From: Streptomyces sp. NBC_01260
Lineage (GTDB): Bacteria > Actinomycetota > Actinomycetes > Streptomycetales > Streptomycetaceae
NCBI RefSeq assembly: GCF_036226405.1
Contig: NZ_CP108464.1
Span: 2,480,001-2,544,000, forward strand
Reading direction: 5' to 3'
DNA: 64,000 nt
The position numbers were made by a program, and so were the translations under genes. Position 1 is the first letter of the stretch. The number at the start of each line of letters is the position of its first letter. Positions 43,322 through 51,325 of this stretch are shown here, in pieces. The notes under the pieces were generated by a model. The model worked only from the letters and a program-made list of their open reading frames with translations, searched no databases and was not told the origin of the DNA.

Positions 43322-43431
43322 TCTACGGTTAGGCGGTCTGACCTGCGGTTTCTCTGGTCAGACGGCCTACCGGTCCGCACCCGGTCCGCAGGCCGCCGAG
43401 AACGGCGTCCATCACGGACCGGGTGCGGTCT
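43302..43431. repeat. Left attachment site (attL) and extended repeat
   Basis: The first 23 bases cover the end of sodN (GAGACCAAGAAGGCTTGA); after a 2-base difference another 26 bases (43327-43352) match 58493-58518 exactly. Similarity then continues, with interruptions, through a terminator hairpin. The integrase coding sequence ends inside this repeat (stop at 43329-43331). Confidence 0.88.
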
Positions 43432-44483
43432 TCTTCTCCCGGCCACAGATGCGCGTAGATCCGCAGCGTGATGACGGCGGACGCGTGGCCGAGGACCATC
43501 TGGACCTGCTTCACGCTCGCGCCGCCCGCGATGAGCGCGGAGGCGTAGAAGTGCCGCAGGTCGTGGGTCACCATGTGCGGCAGCTCGACGGGCTTGCGGC
43601 CTTCGCGCCCGGCCGCCTTGTTCTCCTCCGCCTGGAGCGCCTTGCGGACGCAGTTCCACTCGGTCTTCCACCGTCGGTAGTTGAGCGGTTCCCCCTCCTC
43701 CATCGTGAACAGCCACTCCGTGGACGGGCGCGTGGCGAGGTGCCCGAGGAGCGCGTCGGTGACGACCTCTCCCACCGGAACCGTCCGCCGGGACTTGGCG
43801 GTCTTCGGCGGACCGACCTTCCCCGACTGGAGCCGCTGCCGCTCCACGCGAATGCTTCCGGCCTTGAAGTCGATGTCCGACACCGTCAGGCCCAGCAACT
43901 CACCTATGCGCAAGCCTGACCCGGCGAGCACGACGACGGCCGCGCGGATGTAGGGCGGCATCACGCGCGCCATCGCCTCGACCTGGGCGACAGTGGGCGG
44001 GGTGACCTCCTCGTCCGGCATCACCGGAAGGGTGATCCGGCGGCACGGACTGGAGGCGATGACCTTGTCGTCCACGGCCGCCGTCATGACGCGCACGAGG
44101 ACGTCGTGGACGTTCCGGACGCTGCCAGGGCCGAGCTGGTCGGACAGGTGCTTGAAGAGCACTTGTATGTCGTAACGGCGTATCGCCGCCAGTGAGCGGG
44201 CGCCCAACGCCGGTACGAGATGGAGCCGGAGCGCGATATCGGTGATGCGCTCACCCGCCTCGCTCGCGATGAGCGAGCCCTGCCACCTCTCGGCGTACTT
44301 CTGGAACGTGCTGCGACCGGCGCGCGGGTCGACGTACTGACCCATGACCACGCTGGCTGTGACCTCGTCGAGCCAGCGCTGGGCGTCGAGCTTCCGGTCG
44401 AAGTGGCGAGCGTGCTCCTTGCCGTCGAGATCACGGTAGCGGGCGCGCCATTTGCCGTTGGGGCGCTTCTGTACGTTCGCCAA
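43329..44483 (-). CDS. int: Tyrosine site-specific integrase
   Basis: The 384-residue recombinase has an N-terminal AP2-like arm-binding region (KWRARYRDLDGKEHARHFDR), a SAM-like core-binding domain, and the catalytic domain with the Arg in GSGLRIGELLGL, HDLRHFYASAL (His-x-x-Arg) and the Tyr in TLRIYAHLWPGE. It should integrate and excise the element at the sodN site. It lies at the very left edge with its stop inside attL. The XRE gene ends 24 bases upstream, so both are probably co-transcribed. Confidence 0.93.
   Translation of the reverse strand: MANVQKRPNGKWRARYRDLDGKEHARHFDRKLDAQRWLDEVTASVVMGQYVDPRAGRSTFQKYAERWQGSLIASEAGERITDIALRLHLVPALGARSLAAIRRYDIQVLFKHLSDQLGPGSVRNVHDVLVRVMTAAVDDKVIASSPCRRITLPVMPDEEVTPPTVAQVEAMARVMPPYIRAAVVVLAGSGLRIGELLGLTVSDIDFKAGSIRVERQRLQSGKVGPPKTAKSRRTVPVGEVVTDALLGHLATRPSTEWLFTMEEGEPLNYRRWKTEWNCVRKALQAEENKAAGREGRKPVELPHMVTHDLRHFYASALIAGGASVKQVQMVLGHASAVITLRIYAHLWPGEEDRTRSVMDAVLGGLRTGCGPVGRLTRETAGQTA
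43375..43428 (+). terminator. Terminator copy downstream of sodN, inside the element
   Basis: Perfect 13-bp arms CCGCACCCGGTCC (43375-43387) and GGACCGGGTGCGG (43416-43428), followed by TCTTCTT. It lies within the integrase 3' coding region on the other strand and resembles the hairpin at 58541-58594, so the element carries its own replacement for the sodN terminator. Confidence 0.7.
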
Positions 44484-44507
44484 GTGGCTTCTCCTCTGTG
44501 CTGGTTG

Positions 44508-45008
44508 TCAGTAGTGGCCCCCGTCCTCGATGTCGCCGCTGAGGACGCGGGCGTCTCGCTCGTCCCCCATGAGGCGGAGGCATTGCTCGTGGATCGCCCG
44601 CGAGCTGTCCGGGTGGGCCTTGATGTGGCCGGCGACGGCGACCACGGCACGGTGCAAACGGTCGCGGGCGTCACGGGTTTCGTAGAACGCTTCGACGGCT
44701 TCCTGGACGAGCCGTCGGCTGTCGACGTCAAGCCCTTCGAGGGGCGGCGACATCAGCTCTTCGAGGGGGAGCTCGAAGACGCGGGAGAAGGCGAGCGCCT
44801 CGTCGAGGTTGATCCGGCGACGGGGTGAGCCGTTCTCGATGCGCCAGACGGCCGTCTGGTTCATCTTCACGCCGGCCCTGGTCACCCGTTCGGCCAGCTC
44901 GGTCGTGCTCCACCCTCTGACCTCGCGCTCCAGGGCCACGCGGCCCGCCACGTTGCCTTCGCTGTAGAGCAGCGGCACTTCGCCGCCCTCGGCCTTCTCG
45001 CTTGCCAT
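44508..45008 (-). CDS. XRE-family repressor of the integrative element
   Basis: The 166-residue protein has an XRE helix-turn-helix (WSTTELAERVTRAGVKMNQT then VWRIENG) followed by a helical C-terminal part. It is divergent from the excisionase gene across 120 bases and lies just upstream of the integrase, the usual position for the switch protein that holds the element quiet. ATG 45008 follows GGAGG. Direct evidence of repression is lacking. Confidence 0.75.
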   Translation of the reverse strand: MASEKAEGGEVPLLYSEGNVAGRVALEREVRGWSTTELAERVTRAGVKMNQTAVWRIENGSPRRRINLDEALAFSRVFELPLEELMSPPLEGLDVDSRRLVQEAVEAFYETRDARDRLHRAVVAVAGHIKAHPDSSRAIHEQCLRLMGDERDARVLSGDIEDGGHY

Positions 45009-45128
45009 CGAACCTCCATCGCGACCGTCGCTATCCAAATTGAAACATGCGCTTCCCGGTTTGGCTAACCCCCGATCATGAGGTACTGATTATGCGAATC
45101 GAATCGCCGCCTAGCCGAATAGGAACGC

Positions 45129-45323
45129 ATGCGATACCTGACCACCGCCGAGGTCGCCGAGCGCTACCGCACCGCCGAGAGCACCGTCCGCTACTGGCGC
45201 CAGCTCAAGAAGGGGCCGCGCGGCATCAAGGTCGGCAAGCGGGTGCTCTACCCCGAGGCCGAACTGCTGCGCTACGAGCGCGCGCTGATCGAGGGCGGAG
45301 GGGACTGGGGCCTGGCCTCATGA
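45129..45323 (+). CDS. Excisionase-type helix-turn-helix protein
   Basis: The 64-residue protein is a MerR/AlpA-like winged helix: YLTTAEVAERYRTAESTVRY, WRQLKKGPRGIKVGKRVLY. This small domain is typical of excisionases (Xis) and some replication initiators of actinobacterial elements. Its place between the repressor and the replication/mobilisation genes fits a direction-control role for the integrase. Confidence 0.75.
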   Translation: MRYLTTAEVAERYRTAESTVRYWRQLKKGPRGIKVGKRVLYPEAELLRYERALIEGGGDWGLAS

Positions 45324-45350
45324 ACCGACGGCCCGTCCGGACACAGCAAT

Positions 45351-45449
45351 GGCCCTCGGCGCGCCTACGCCGAGGGCCGGAGATTCCCCTGCACGTCGCC
45401 CATCCCTGAACGAACTGGCCGGGGGCGAGACCTTGCCCGTCTCGCCCCC
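45351..45449 (+). promoter_or_regulatory. Two perfect stem-loops in the leader of the DUF3631 gene
   Basis: Hairpin 1: GGCCCTCGGCG (45351-45361) with CGCCGAGGGCC (45368-45378), 6-base loop. Hairpin 2: GGGGGCGAGAC (45421-45431) with GTCTCGCCCCC (45439-45449), 7-base loop. The ribosome site GAGAGGA follows at 45454. They could be terminators ending the excisionase transcript or a control of the downstream gene. Confidence 0.6.
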
Positions 45450-45466
45450 ACCTGAGAGGAACATCT

Positions 45467-46906
45467 ATGAAGGACCCTACGTCCCCCGCCACCTCGGAGG
45501 CATCCGGCGTTGCCTGGCCACCGATCGCGGTTCCAGGCCAGGGTCTGCCCCGCGACCGGCAGACATGCCCCGCCATCGGAGGCCCGCCCGCCGATGCTCC
45601 GCACCGGAGCTCGCGCGATTCGCAACCTGCCGAGGCCAGTGCCCCGACAACAGCGTCGTACAGCGCAAGCGATCCCGCTCCAGGCGGACCAGAAGCCCAA
45701 GACGGCGGCGGGGCAGCAGGCGAAGGCGGCGCGATGCTGGACGACCTCCGCACGGCGATCGGGCGGTACGTGGTGCTGCCGAGCGACGAGGCCCTGACCG
45801 CCGTCACCCTCTGGGTCGCGGCTTCCCACATCCAGCCTGGCCTCCAGCACGCGCCACGGCTGGCGGTGGTCGGGCCGACCAAGGGGTGCGGCAAGTCCCG
45901 TCTCCTGGATGTCCTCTACGAGACCGTCCACCAGCCGATGATGACGGTGAACACCTCCCCCGCCGTCGTCTTCCGCGTCATCGGCAAGAACCCGCCGACG
46001 CTGCTGGTGGACGAGGCAGACACCATCTTCGGCCCCAAGGCGGGCGACAAGGAGGACCTGCGCGGCTTGCTGAACGCCGGGCACCAGCGCAACCGGCCCG
46101 CCTGGCGGATCTCCGGGCCGGAACACAAGCCGACCGCGTTCCCCACCTTCGCGATGGCGGCGCTGGCTGGCATCGGCGACCTGCCGGACACGATCATGGA
46201 CCGGGCGATCGTCATCCGCATGCAGAAGCGCAAGCCGGGCGAGCGGATCACCCCGTTCCGCTCGCGGTACTCCGTGCCGGAACTGCACGCGCTGCGCGAC
46301 CGGCTGGCCGACTGGCTGGTCCCGCTGCGCGGCACCGTCGCGGGCGCGGTGCCGAAGATGCCCGTCGAGGACCGCGCCGCCGACACATGGGAGCCGCTCG
46401 TCATCGTCGCCGATCTCGCAGGCGGGCATTGGCCCGCGCGGGCACGTGCGGCCTGTCTGGCGATGACGCGCAACGAGGTGGTCCAGGACGAGCAGACGAC
46501 GCTGAAGACGCGGCTGCTGCGTGACATCCGCCGCGTCTTCGACCAGGAGAGCGGCAAGGAGGCTCTGCGTAGCCAGGACCTGCTCGCCGTGCTGATCCAG
46601 GATGCCGAGGCTCCGTGGGCGGAGTACGGCACGAAGGGGATGAACGCCTACCACTTGGCCAACCTGCTGCGCGACTTCGGTATCAGCCCGGCCAACTGCC
46701 GGTTCGAGAACGGCAGGCAGGCCAAGGCGTACGCCCGTAACCAGTTCGTGGACGCCTGGGCTCGCTACTGCCCGGACCCCGCCCCATCGGTACCCACAGC
46801 CGAGGTCCCGGCACGTCCGACCCGGGGCAGGCCGCCCGCCCCTCCGTCCGGGACGCTGCCCACCGGCCCGCCGGGAGGGCCCGCAGGCCCCAGGGCCACT
46901 CGCTGA
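45467..46906 (+). CDS. DUF3631-domain ATPase of the integrative element
   Basis: The 479-residue protein has a low-complexity N-terminus (about 1-85) then a P-loop module: GPTKGCGKSRLLDVLY (Walker A) and PTLLVDEADTIFG (Walker B), sensor-like DRAIVIRMQKR, and a C-terminal YHLANLLRDFGISPANCRF winged-helix-like end. DUF3631 proteins occur in actinobacterial integrative elements and plasmids, often beside a primase, and are presumed to be replication-associated helicase-like ATPases. No primase is present here. Start ATG 45467 after GAGAGGA. Confidence 0.8.
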   Translation: MKDPTSPATSEASGVAWPPIAVPGQGLPRDRQTCPAIGGPPADAPHRSSRDSQPAEASAPTTASYSASDPAPGGPEAQDGGGAAGEGGAMLDDLRTAIGRYVVLPSDEALTAVTLWVAASHIQPGLQHAPRLAVVGPTKGCGKSRLLDVLYETVHQPMMTVNTSPAVVFRVIGKNPPTLLVDEADTIFGPKAGDKEDLRGLLNAGHQRNRPAWRISGPEHKPTAFPTFAMAALAGIGDLPDTIMDRAIVIRMQKRKPGERITPFRSRYSVPELHALRDRLADWLVPLRGTVAGAVPKMPVEDRAADTWEPLVIVADLAGGHWPARARAACLAMTRNEVVQDEQTTLKTRLLRDIRRVFDQESGKEALRSQDLLAVLIQDAEAPWAEYGTKGMNAYHLANLLRDFGISPANCRFENGRQAKAYARNQFVDAWARYCPDPAPSVPTAEVPARPTRGRPPAPPSGTLPTGPPGGPAGPRATR

Positions 46907-46922
46907 CTCCAGGTCCGCATCA

Positions 46923-47051
46923 ATCCGTCGCATCCGTCCCCGCGCAGGTCAGCGCGGGGACGGACCACCTCGGCGTTACGGATCACTCCGTACCTGCGGC
47001 CCCCTCCGTACCTGTGCTGACCAGCCACGCGACGGATGCGACGGATGCGAC
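46923..47051. other. Candidate origin of transfer (oriT)
   Basis: The 179-base gap before mobC contains: a 16-bp perfect inverted repeat, ATCCGTCGCATCCGTC (46923-46938) and its complement (47031-47046); a perfect 12-bp stem-loop (46934-46945 with 46952-46963); two direct copies of CTCCGTACCTG (46986-46996, 47004-47014); and a tandem GACGGATGC (from 47031). Repeats and a dyad directly upstream of a MobC-relaxase pair are the usual signs of an oriT. The inner stem-loop could also terminate the DUF3631 transcript. Confidence 0.5.
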
Positions 47052-47085
47052 GAAGCCCCACCCCCACGACTGACGGAGCACCCCT

Positions 47086-47793
47086 ATGCCCGAATCGAAC
47101 GCCGACGACACCACCTCCCGCCGCCGCAGGAAGCTGTTCAGGCTCACCCGACGACCAGCAGCAAGCTGGAGCGAACGAGCCTCTAACGAGGCTTCGTCCG
47201 CGCTTGCCCCCGCCCCAGGGGTGGCGGAGGACAAGGCCGAGCGCCAGGGGGCGCCCGAGCCGGGGCAGAGGGTGGCGGAGGACTCTTGCCAGCCCGCCGA
47301 CTCCGAAGCTCCTCGTACTGAGCCGCAGGCCGACGTCCCACCGCCGGTCGAGCAGCCGTCCTGGCGAGATCTCGACGCCCCCGCGCTGCCCACGCGGATG
47401 AACCGCAAGCGCACGGTCGAGAAGCGCGATCAGGAGAAGACCATCCGCTTCACGCGCACGGCGGTTCAGGTGATCAGCGCCGCTGCACACCAGCGCGGTC
47501 AGAGGTTCGCCGGGTTCGTCGGGGACGCCGCCCTGGCTGTTGCGCAGGGCAAGGCGGGGATGGTCGGCAGCCCGGAGGACGATCCTCTGCGCCCGCTGAT
47601 CGAAGCGGTCGAGGCGCAAACCGTCGCGCTGAATCGCATCGGCGGCAACCTCAACCAGATCACCGCAGCCATCAACCGAGGAACCGTGTCCGAGCGCGCC
47701 GAGACGGTTCTCGACCGCGTCGAGCAAGCCGCGCAGAACAGCTTCCACCTCATCGACCAACTCCTGGCGGGAGGAAAGGTTCATGGTTCCTGA
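47086..47793 (+). CDS. mobC: MobC-like relaxosome accessory protein
   Basis: The 235-residue protein is basic and low-complexity for its first 110 residues. It then has a ribbon-helix-helix-like segment (KTIRFTRTAVQVISAAAHQR) and the MobC signature ALNRIGGNLNQITAAIN. MobC binds oriT and helps the relaxase open the DNA. Its stop overlaps the relaxase start by 11 bases, a typical mobilisation operon. The candidate oriT lies immediately upstream. Confidence 0.8.
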   Translation: MPESNADDTTSRRRRKLFRLTRRPAASWSERASNEASSALAPAPGVAEDKAERQGAPEPGQRVAEDSCQPADSEAPRTEPQADVPPPVEQPSWRDLDAPALPTRMNRKRTVEKRDQEKTIRFTRTAVQVISAAAHQRGQRFAGFVGDAALAVAQGKAGMVGSPEDDPLRPLIEAVEAQTVALNRIGGNLNQITAAINRGTVSERAETVLDRVEQAAQNSFHLIDQLLAGGKVHGS

Positions 47794-49078
47794 CGTCTCC
47801 ACCGGCTCCGACAGCTGCGGACTGATCGCCGACCTCTTCGGCCCCGGCCGCCGCGACGAACACACCAACCCCCACATCGTCGCCGCCTGGAACATGGCCG
47901 GCGCCCCGGACCCCGGCCGCGACCCGGCAGCCACCTACTCCCAGCTCGCCAAACGACTCGACCACCACGTCGACCTCCGCACCCGCGAGCTGGGCGGCAA
48001 GAAGCCGCCACAGCACGTCTGGCACTGCCCGGTCCGCACTGCGCCCGGCGACCGCTACCTCACCGACGCCGAGTGGGCCGAGGTCACCCGCCGCGTCGTG
48101 CACGCCACGGGCATCGCCCCCGAAGGCGACGAGAGGGCATGCCGATGGATCGCGGTACGCCACGCCGACGACCACATCCACATCATGGCCACCACTGTCC
48201 GCGCCGACGGACGCCGCCCACGCACCCACCAGGACGGCCGACGGGCACAGGCCGAGTGCCGTCGGATCGAAGCTGAGTTCGGTCTGCGCCGCCTGAAGTC
48301 CGGCGACCTCACCGCGCCCCGCACCCCCACCGGTGCCGAACGCGCCAAGGCCGAGCGCCAGGGCCAGTCGGTGACGGCACGGCACTGGCTGCGCGAGCGG
48401 GCATACGCGGTCGCCGCCGCCGTACACACCGAAGCCGACTACTTCACCGTGCTGCAGTCCCTCGGCATCAAGGTCAAGACACGCCTCGGCCCCGAGAGCG
48501 GCGACGTGATCGGCTACAGCCTCGCCGCACCCGGCGACACCAACAGCGCCGGCGAACCCATCTGGTACGGCGGCTCGAAACTCGCCCCCGACCTCTCCAT
48601 CAACCGCCTCCGCGAACGCCTCCCCGACCAGGAGGTAACCGACGGCCCCAGGTTCGCGGCAGATCCCGCCGAGCCGTGGCAGCACACCATCACCGCGATT
48701 CAGACGGCGCACTTCGCCCTCGACTCCGACGACCATGCCGCCGCCCAGGCCCACCTCGCCGCCTTCGGCGACGCCCTCTACAACATCGCCAGCGCCTCGC
48801 CCGGCCCGCACCGCGCAGAGCTACGCGCAGCCGCCTCGGCGTTCAACCGCCTGTTGGTGGCCACGGTGATGACGCTGAGGCAATCCCTGACGGGCACGGG
48901 GCTGGGATGGGTATGCAGCGTGCTCTGCCACCAAGCCGACCAGACGTCCCGTAGGGCCTCGGCCAAGGGCAAGTCCCAGGTGGTCCAGCCCGCGTGGATC
49001 AAGCGGGAGGCGATGAGCTCCTCGTCGATGTGGAGCCGGCCGGTGACGAGTAGGCGAATGATGCGCGGGACGAGGTGA
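47783..49078 (+). CDS. Relaxase / mobilization nuclease, C-terminally truncated and fused to foreign sequence
   Basis: The N-terminal 350 residues are a MobA/VirD2-type relaxase of the actinobacterial kind: DLFGPGRRDEHTNPHIVAAW, the metal-binding histidines in RHADDHIHIMATTVR, and RHWLRERAYAV. Relaxase-like sequence stops near 48850 after AASAFNR; the last 75 residues are antisense to another gene and look non-native. Family members are usually longer. ATG 47783 follows GAGGAAAGG. The truncation may leave nicking activity but remove C-terminal functions. Confidence 0.75.
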   Translation: MVPDVSTGSDSCGLIADLFGPGRRDEHTNPHIVAAWNMAGAPDPGRDPAATYSQLAKRLDHHVDLRTRELGGKKPPQHVWHCPVRTAPGDRYLTDAEWAEVTRRVVHATGIAPEGDERACRWIAVRHADDHIHIMATTVRADGRRPRTHQDGRRAQAECRRIEAEFGLRRLKSGDLTAPRTPTGAERAKAERQGQSVTARHWLRERAYAVAAAVHTEADYFTVLQSLGIKVKTRLGPESGDVIGYSLAAPGDTNSAGEPIWYGGSKLAPDLSINRLRERLPDQEVTDGPRFAADPAEPWQHTITAIQTAHFALDSDDHAAAQAHLAAFGDALYNIASASPGPHRAELRAAASAFNRLLVATVMTLRQSLTGTGLGWVCSVLCHQADQTSRRASAKGKSQVVQPAWIKREAMSSSSMWSRPVTSRRMMRGTR

Positions 49079-49293
49079 CGATAGAGACGAGGGAAGTCTT
49101 CCCAATGATCAGGCGTCTTTGCGGCAACCGAGGAAACCAGGTCGTCGCCTATGAGGTGCAGCGGGCCGGAGAGTTCGGCGAAGTCGTGCTCGCTGTAGCA
49201 GTACGTGCATCCTGTGACGAGGAAGGGAGCTTCTGAGGCGAAGGCGTGGTCCAGGGCATCGAGAGCTGTCATGAGCTGCTCAGAGCAAGACAT
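48778..49293 (-). CDS. Uncharacterised protein truncated at its 3' end by the relaxase junction
   Basis: The frame encodes 171 residues, of which the first 145 look genuine: FLVTGCTYCYSEHDFAELSG with a Cys-x-x-Cys, LVPRIIRLLVTGRLHIDEEL, and ALRDVWSAWWQSTLHTHPS. From about 48850 leftwards the frame is antisense of the relaxase, so the protein has probably lost its natural end. I do not recognise the family. It faces the relaxase gene tail to tail across a deletion or inversion joint. Confidence 0.5.
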   Translation of the reverse strand: MSCSEQLMTALDALDHAFASEAPFLVTGCTYCYSEHDFAELSGPLHLIGDDLVSSVAAKTPDHWEDFPRLYRHLVPRIIRLLVTGRLHIDEELIASRLIHAGWTTWDLPLAEALRDVWSAWWQSTLHTHPSPVPVRDCLSVITVATNRRLNAEAAARSSARCGPGEALAML

Positions 49294-49458
49294 GAAGACC
49301 TGCCGGGGGACTCCGTCCGGGTGACCGGCGAAGATCGCAGGCTATCAGGCCGTCCCCCGCCTCTCACGGAATACCTCGACGGTCCGAGTGGAGGGGAGCG
49401 AAGTTCCGTGAAGGATCTTTCTCCGATCCTCACACGGGCGACTCGATAGGGTCGGGCC

Positions 49459-49977
49459 ATGATGGAGAGTCCCGTGGTCGAGCTGCTTGAGACCGAGTAC
49501 CGACGTGTTTGGGACCGCTTCTACGACGAGTTCAAGTTCCGGCCGAGTACGAGTTCTTTCAAGTGGCCTGCCATCAAGGAGCCCGTCGCATCGGTTACCT
49601 GGAGCCTTGCCGTGCTTGACGACGATCCTGAATACGAGCGTTTGGACCGCTTGGTCGAGGTGGTCGAGCAGGGGCTGAAGTCCTGCATGGGTCGGAGCGG
49701 AACACTGCTCGCGCTCGACTGGCAGCACACGTCGTATCGCTTCGCACCGCTGGGCGTCGGCGGCCCCGGGCAGCCGGCCTGGCCTTTGAGCCCGTATCCC
49801 GATGGGGATTACTACATCTACCTCTCGGAAGACTTCCGGACGGGCAGTTTTGGGCACCCCTGGGAACAGTCCCTCTGTCTGTTCGGTCAGGAATTCCTCG
49901 ACGCCGCATCCGCGGAGGTGGAGAAGCTTCTCGGCCAGCCGATCCGTAGGTCCGGCAGGGCAGTCGGCACCGCCTGA
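49459..49977 (+). CDS. DUF2716-family protein
   Basis: The 172-residue protein matches the DUF2716 pattern: VWDRFYDEFKFRP near the start, a central WQHTSYRFAP, and the conserved PDGDYYIYLSEDFRTGSFGH then PWEQSLCLFGQEFL. Function unknown; such proteins are frequent in Streptomyces accessory regions. ATG 49459 begins 10 bases after the preceding stop codon. Codon use is less GC-biased than its neighbours, suggesting separate acquisition. Confidence 0.7.
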   Translation: MMESPVVELLETEYRRVWDRFYDEFKFRPSTSSFKWPAIKEPVASVTWSLAVLDDDPEYERLDRLVEVVEQGLKSCMGRSGTLLALDWQHTSYRFAPLGVGGPGQPAWPLSPYPDGDYYIYLSEDFRTGSFGHPWEQSLCLFGQEFLDAASAEVEKLLGQPIRRSGRAVGTA

Positions 49978-50071
49978 GTTGGGCCCCCGACTCCACAGGA
50001 ACCAGGGAGTCAACCCCACAGCGCATCCTGATGCCCTCGCTGCTCTGCTCGCGGCAGCGAGGGCATGAGCG

Positions 50072-50617
50072 TCAAACGGCGCGGGCTGTGGGTAACTGCG
50101 CGAGCCACTTCGTCACCTCGGTCAGATGCTCGGGCTGCAGCCCGAGATGTGGGTCGGGCTGAACGATCAGTGTCGGCGTTCCGCCGGCGGTACGCTCCGC
50201 CGCCCAGTCGTGGTCGAGGCTGGTGAAGTCGTCGTCGATCCAGACGGCGGGGGCGTCTGCCAGCCAGACATCGACGTGGTCGCGTTTCCAGAGGTAGCCG
50301 TCGGGGTGGCTGGTGGTGATCTGAGGGCGAGGCAGGTCGAGGTAAGGGAAGCGGGGCAGCCCCAGGAGGGGGCCGATGATCGTGGTGGCGTCCTTGCGCC
50401 AGCTCGTGCACCACACGGGGGTGACGATCCCGCTGGTCAGGAGGTCGGTGAGAATGCCGCCCTGTCTCGGGTCGAGCCAGACGAGCACGGGATCGTCAGA
50501 GTTCCGACCGGTGGGCAGGACGGTGTGGCGGACGTGGGTGGGCGGGGTGCTGCCGTCGGCGGCCGGGAACGGGATGAGGACGCCGTCGATGTCGAGGAGC
50601 AGGTAGGGCAGGGGCAT
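50072..50617 (-). CDS. HAD-superfamily phosphatase-like protein (Swiss-Army-Knife type)
   Basis: The 181-residue protein begins YLLLDIDGVLIPFP, the HAD motif DxDGV with nucleophile and general acid Asp. It also has WCTSWRKDA (motif II region) and VWIDDDFT (motif IV). This short form resembles the HAD domain linked to RNA-repair proteins, but here it stands alone. Substrate unknown. It is the last gene of a minus-strand group with a methyltransferase, a phosphotransferase and an unknown protein. Confidence 0.75.
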   Translation of the reverse strand: MPLPYLLLDIDGVLIPFPAADGSTPPTHVRHTVLPTGRNSDDPVLVWLDPRQGGILTDLLTSGIVTPVWCTSWRKDATTIIGPLLGLPRFPYLDLPRPQITTSHPDGYLWKRDHVDVWLADAPAVWIDDDFTSLDHDWAAERTAGGTPTLIVQPDPHLGLQPEHLTEVTKWLAQLPTARAV

Positions 50618-50632
50618 CGTTTCCTCCGTCGG

Positions 50633-51325
50633 TCAGCGTTTGCGGGCGGTGATCAGGAGGGTGGTGGGCCACGGGTCGCGGCGCGGGTGCCGCAGCTCCA
50701 CCGTCGAGGTGACGCGCAGGCCGGTCCGGGAGAGGTGGGCTCCCCAGCGGCGGGCGTCGAACTCCCATCGGGCGAGGGGCAGTCGGGTGCGGTCGGGCAT
50801 GGTGACGTAGTCCTCGCGCGGACGGTCGTCCGTGGATGGATGTCTTCCGGCCCGTGCCGGGTGAGGAACGGAGAAGGCCAGGACACCGCCCGGTCTCAGG
50901 CGTCGTGAGACGGCGGTGAGGAGGAGCTCGGGGGCGACGAGGCCGACGGCGCCGAAGACGGAGTAGATCGCGTCGAAGGTCCGGCCGGTGGCCTGCAGGT
51001 GGTGCAGTGCGTGCCCGGCGGCAAACGTGGCGCCGTCGATGTGGCCGTAGTGGGAGCGGGCGCGGCGTACCTGGAGGCCGACCAAGTCTACGCCGGTGAC
51101 GCGGGCCTGGAGGTACTTCGCGAGGTGGGCCACGTTGTGGCCGGGGCCGCAGCCCAGCTCCAGGACGCGTTTGCCGCACAGGTCCCAGCCCAGGATCTCG
51201 GCGCCGGGACCGATGCCCGCGTGGGTGCTCCACTCCATCCGGGCAGGCGCGGCAAGGGCGTGTGCGGGGGCAGCGGCTGTGCGCTGGGCTGCGTGGGCGT
51301 ACCAGGGGGAGACCTGGGCGAGCAC
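50633..51325 (-). CDS. SAM-dependent methyltransferase
   Basis: The 230-residue protein has the SAM motif RVLELGCGPGHNVAHLAK, acidic VTGVDLVGLQVRRA, and post-I region FDAIYSVFGAVGLV, as in small-molecule methyltransferases. Start codon directly abuts the stop of the phosphotransferase gene, and the HAD gene follows 15 bases after its end, so the three are surely co-transcribed. Substrate unknown; it may act on the same metabolite as the phosphotransferase. Confidence 0.8.
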   Translation of the reverse strand: MLAQVSPWYAHAAQRTAAAPAHALAAPARMEWSTHAGIGPGAEILGWDLCGKRVLELGCGPGHNVAHLAKYLQARVTGVDLVGLQVRRARSHYGHIDGATFAAGHALHHLQATGRTFDAIYSVFGAVGLVAPELLLTAVSRRLRPGGVLAFSVPHPARAGRHPSTDDRPREDYVTMPDRTRLPLARWEFDARRWGAHLSRTGLRVTSTVELRHPRRDPWPTTLLITARKR

